Assembly: GCF_001653235.2 (NCBI RefSeq)
Contig: NW_019154050.1
Span: 62,001 to 126,000, forward strand
Direction of reading: 5' to 3'
From: Pochonia chlamydosporia 170
Taxonomy: Eukaryota; Ascomycota; Sordariomycetes; Hypocreales; Clavicipitaceae
DNA: 64,000 bases
Below are positions 60,772 to 64,000 of this stretch, in pieces. Numbering within the stretch: the stretch's first letter is position 1; each line of letters starts with the position of its first letter. A program made the translations under genes and the position numbers. Under the pieces are notes generated by a model that saw only the letters and a program-made list of their open reading frames with translations, searched no databases and was not told where the DNA came from.

Positions 60772-61466
60772 CTTGCTGTCGAATCGCGGGGGAGGTGAAC
60801 TTTGATGCGAGCCCGCTCTCTGCTGTGACCATATATATTGAGATGAGCAAAAATAGTTGAAGAAAATATTCAGTAGCGAGACTGAGGGAATGGTTTAGAA
60901 GTTTAAGGTGATTGAGGGAAGACTTGCGACAGAATTTATCTGAGTTCGTCGGCACTTGGGTTGACCCGCCGTCGGTGCCAGTTACTCTCCGAATCCCGGC
61001 AGATGTCGCAACCAGCCATGCCTTGAGTAATGTTATGCCGGAAATTGCTGCACGGCGGCTTTGCGGTGTGGAACAAGAAAGTCCATGGAGCAAATCACCT
61101 CTTCCAAAGGGATTTTGTCCCATTAAGTATACTTGGAAAACTCATAGAAAGGCTGCAGAAAGCCGTGGATCTCTTGAAGCTCCTGCCAGTTCTGGATGAA
61201 GGTAAATCAGCCTGATGTTGTTCTCTGAATAGCGATCATTCATGAAGCCGTTGAGCTATTTGCTGAGTGCGATGGCAGTATGAATCATTTGATAGCATGA
61301 ATTCCACCTTGTCGAGTTATCTTACGGGGTCATACGGCCGGTACACTGCAGGAAGGTTTGGTAGCGTTGGCGAATCTACAAAAGGTTGTGAAGCATGCCG
61401 GTTGTGCCATATTGCCGCCAAACGGTCGCCGTCTCCGCCCATCCAACGATTCCTTCCCAGAGACCC
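60772..61466. other. no gene recognised
   Basis: A plus reading at 60912-61199 (FVGTWVDPPSVPVTLRIPAD) looks protein-like but has no domain or clear start. Confidence 0.3.
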
Positions 61467-61594
61467 AATCAACTAAATCAACTACACGGCATCTGTCAAT
61501 TTAGAGTAAGTGTAGATTAGTAATGAAACTTTGAATGTAGTGTATCAACGGACACCTCAAATGTAGTTGATTTAAGTGTAGTTGACTTCAGTGG
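61467..61594. repeat. GTAGTTGATTT inverted repeats (hAT-type end)
   Basis: AATCAACTAAATCAACTACAC at left is answered by GTAGTTGATTTAAGTGTAGT at right in opposite orientation, about 70 bp apart. They directly precede the hAT coding fragment at 61595 and resemble the subterminal repeats of other hAT ends in this window. No target duplication found. Confidence 0.55.
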
Positions 61595-62191
61595 ATGGAG
61601 GTTTGTGGCGGCATCATACAAGAAGTGTGGGACGAGTCCTATCGAGATTTCCATATTGTGGTGGCCTCAAATGACGAGCCTGTTGCAAAACGACAGAAGC
61701 AATACTACAATGCCTTCGAAGAGCATTGCGAACAGTCCCGTATCGACTCCATACAGACAGAGCCTCTACTGGACGACGACACGATTGGCGACGAATACGA
61801 ACGATGGCAATCGAGCCATGAGAGCACCGACAAGACTGTGCGAGATCCGATAGCGTATTGGCATGAGAAGCGCCTGCAATACCCTCGTCTCTCCCGAATG
61901 GCCCTCGACTTTGTCACAATACAATCAATGTCTGCAGAATGTGAGAGGATGTTCTCGGCAGCAGGGCAGATGGTTGTTCCCCAACGGTGCAATCTTCAGG
62001 CGCAAACAGTTGGGATGTGTCAGGTATTGAGGTCGTGGTTTCGGGCAGGCATTATCAACGACCTAGATCCGTTATTTCTCTCGATCATAGAGGAGAAGAA
62101 AGAGCTCGAGGGCATCCATCTTAATGATGATGAGTTCAGAAGACGGGAGCTATCGTGGCTCGCTGCCGCGGCGAAAACAGCTGGCCATTGA
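61595..62191 (+). pseudogene. hAT transposase C-terminal third
   Basis: 198 codons open to a stop at 62191: GGIIQEVWDESYRDF, DEYERWQSSHESTD, DPIAYWHEKRLQYPRLSRMA, QSMSAECERMFSAAGQMVVP and QVLRSWFRAGII. This is the hAT dimerisation domain, intact here. It begins where the minus-strand hAT at 62660-64000 would be expected to continue after HKPDW, but in the opposite orientation. Confidence 0.85.
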
Positions 62192-62559
62192 AGAGGCGAT
62201 TCGAGTGCTACAAGAGTGAATGAAGGGAAGGGGACGGGAGCAGCCGAAGGTAGATTCGCACCAGAGGAGCCTCGGGAAGCCCTACTTGTTGTACCAGCCA
62301 GCAAAAGTGGACATCACCTCCTTCTAAGAGGGAGGTATTTGTTAGAATATGTCGTCTCTGACACTTTTTAATGCGAGGGGATGGTTAGCGTCACTGTGGC
62401 CAACCCTGACACGGGCGCGATGAGATCAACTCAAGAGATAATGCCACTATATTGCACGAAAACCAAGATGAAGAGGAAAGAGGTATGAGCAAGCGCGTGG
62501 ACGTGTAGACGCGTTAACTTAGTGCCATCATGCGCTGCCCCACTACGCCGCGACTCTGG
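62192..62559. other. 3' flank of the hAT fragment, no gene
   Basis: Non-coding, purine-rich, running into the assembly gap. Confidence 0.4.
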
Positions 62560-62659
62560 NNNNNNNNNNNNNNNNNNNNNNNNNNNNNNNNNNNNNNNNN
62601 NNNNNNNNNNNNNNNNNNNNNNNNNNNNNNNNNNNNNNNNNNNNNNNNNNNNNNNNNNN
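62560..62659. other. assembly gap, 100 N
   Basis: Exactly 100 N. Interrupts the minus-strand hAT gene after codons for WVHKPDW. Confidence 0.98.
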
Positions 62660-64000
62660 CCAGTCGGGCTTATGTACCCAGGCCTGCTCGAACCATCCCC
62701 ATCTGTATGCCGGGTGGAGTGCGAGGGCGGTATAATATATCGGTGTTGTGTCGAGAATAGTGTAATACTTGTCTAATTTCTCCCAGGCCATATTTATGCT
62801 GATCCTGAACTGTTCGGGGTCAGGAAAATCTTTTGCCATCGCCTTATATTTTTCGAGCTTGCCAAGCAGGAATTCAAACCCATTGATCACATCCCAAACG
62901 TTCCCATATGAACCAGTATAACCCCTCTTGCGTTTCCTGATTAAACCGTCGCCTTCTAGAGTCTTGACTGCATCTTCATAGTATCCAAGGATCGTCGCGA
63001 AGTGTTGAAGTACAGACCAATCGTTGGCCGTAAGTTGGTTCTCGTCTCTAAGGATTCGAGGCCGGACAGCCGACTTTTTCAACTGGCCAGTTCTTTTTGA
63101 TGTATTCTCCTCCTCCCATTGGATTCGGAACTTCGCGACTAGCAGTTCGAAGTACCTTCGAAGTCTCAAGGCGCGGCGGATCATATAGAGCTGGGAAAGC
63201 CAGCGCGTATCGTTATCTAGCACTACCGAGACGGGGCTTTTTGACCGTATTTTCGGATCGTCCGACATGGATATGTCGTACTCTTGAAGTTCTTTCAACA
63301 GGTATGTCAGTCTGTCCGATCGATCAACATCCACGACGAAATTATGGAGCTTCCCAACCGGCCCTTTCTGTCGCCAAAGTTCGTATTCGGCTTCAGACAG
63401 CGCTTCTGCACCAGAAAGTTGTTCTTCGAACGCGTCTGTATCCTTCCCGAACAGTAGTGCCTTCGCAGACAGATTGACTATATGGCCGAAGCAGCGGCCT
63501 CGCCTTCGAGCGCCATTGAAGCCGAGCTTTTTGCCAATAGCCTCAAGTGCTGTGTCGTTGTTCTCGGCATTGTCAAGGGTAAAATACCCAATATTCTCCT
63601 CGATGCCAAAAGCCTCGATGGTATAAAGGACTTCTGTTGCAATGTTGTTCCCCGAATGTCTGCGGACTTCGGGGACCCCCAGAGCGACCTTGTGGGGCTT
63701 GCTATTCTCGTCCCTGAAGAAGCACACGATACCGTATAACGAGTGTCGATTCCGCGCCCTCCATCCGTCAAAGCTGACGTGTATTAAGCCGGGGCTCTTT
63801 CGCAGGGCTTCAATGACGCGCGCCTTGTGCTTTTTAAATTCGGAGTTGATGAGCGCGCGAACTGTGGTATCAGAGATGTTGGCGTTCGTGATCTTGACTG
63901 CAGGGTTAAGGTATTCGAAGATATCCCGGAGTCTCTCATGTTCAACAACACTAAAGGGCTGATTCGTGTCGACTATCCACTCGATCAGGAGACGTTGAAA
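62660..64000 (-). CDS. hAT transposase, central part, partial at both ends
   Basis: The minus frame is open from the window edge (FQRLLIEWIVDTNQPFSVVE, ISDTTVRALI) through the RNase H-like core: IHVSFDGWRARNRHSLYGIV, IGYFTLDNAENNDTALEAIG, GRCFGHIVNLSAKALLFG, VGKLHNFVVDVDRSDR, SVVLDNDTRWLSQLYMIRRAL and YTALALHPAYRWGWFEQAW. It is cut by the gap at HKPDW. The N-terminal BED finger lies beyond the window and the dimerisation domain is in or beyond the gap. No stop in the visible 440 codons, so this copy could be complete in the genome. Confidence 0.88.

Noticed and set aside
1..64000. Cargo of a Starship-type giant element
   Set aside because: No DUF3435 tyrosine recombinase was recognised and no matching ends were seen; accessory genes and transposons alone are not enough.

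Overview
The window looks like a repeat-rich, accessory stretch of a filamentous ascomycete (Pezizomycotina) genome. The evidence is short GT-AG introns of about 45-100 bp with CTAAC-like branch points, fungal protein families (Yap-like bZIP, Pho4/NUC-1-type bHLH, FunK1 kinase, nucleoside-phosphorylase/ankyrin NLR-type receptor, GPI-anchored CE4 deacetylase, GH29 fucosidase) and a fungal transposon set (Tad1/I-type LINE, Ty1/Copia, hAT, pogo/Fot1). No rRNA, tRNA, CRISPR or bacterial operon structure was seen. Two runs of exactly 100 N (41279-41378 and 62560-62659) are scaffold gaps, and both lie inside transposons.

Layout. 1-2.2 kb: degenerate bHLH factor and two hAT transposase tails. 2.2-17 kb: sparse DNA with a small helical ORF, two related bZIP genes in opposite orientation (6.2-6.9 kb plus, 13.5-14.35 kb minus), a polysaccharide deacetylase (8.57-9.68 kb), hAT tails, a solo Copia LTR, a 155-bp-arm inverted repeat and a hAT-type MITE with an 8-bp target duplication. 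17.7-23.5 kb: apparently intact two-ORF LINE. 24-31 kb: a graveyard with a casein kinase I pseudogene, a Sec14-like relic, a FunK1 fragment, a phosphorylase-ankyrin relic and three LINE scraps. 31.6-35.2 kb: a pogo/Fot1 element inserted in a hAT transposase. 36-39.2 kb: a Myb/SANT gene relic and a truncated hAT. 39.5-47.4 kb: a Copia insertion with an open 1692-codon polyprotein, plus a rearranged partial copy beside the first gap. 47.5-49.6 kb: a GH29 alpha-L-fucosidase whose six exons splice in frame. 52-54.4 kb: another hAT-type MITE, a small coiled-coil gene and an intronless secreted S1-family protease. 56-59.8 kb: two pogo elements back to back sharing one TA. 60.3 kb: a SnoaL-like protein. 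61.5-64 kb: two hAT transposase parts facing each other across the second gap.

How it fits together: the host genes that still read through are mostly secreted or wall-acting enzymes (deacetylase, fucosidase, protease) and small regulators, scattered between transposons. Most DNA transposons carry a single disabling indel or nonsense codon, whereas the LINE and the full Copia copy are open. The Copia has three identical LTR copies, so its activity is recent. The kinase pseudogene carries mostly C-to-T/G-to-A changes of the kind made by repeat-induced point mutation. Start codons below are ATG; exon joins were found by reading splice motifs by eye and were not tested by computation.
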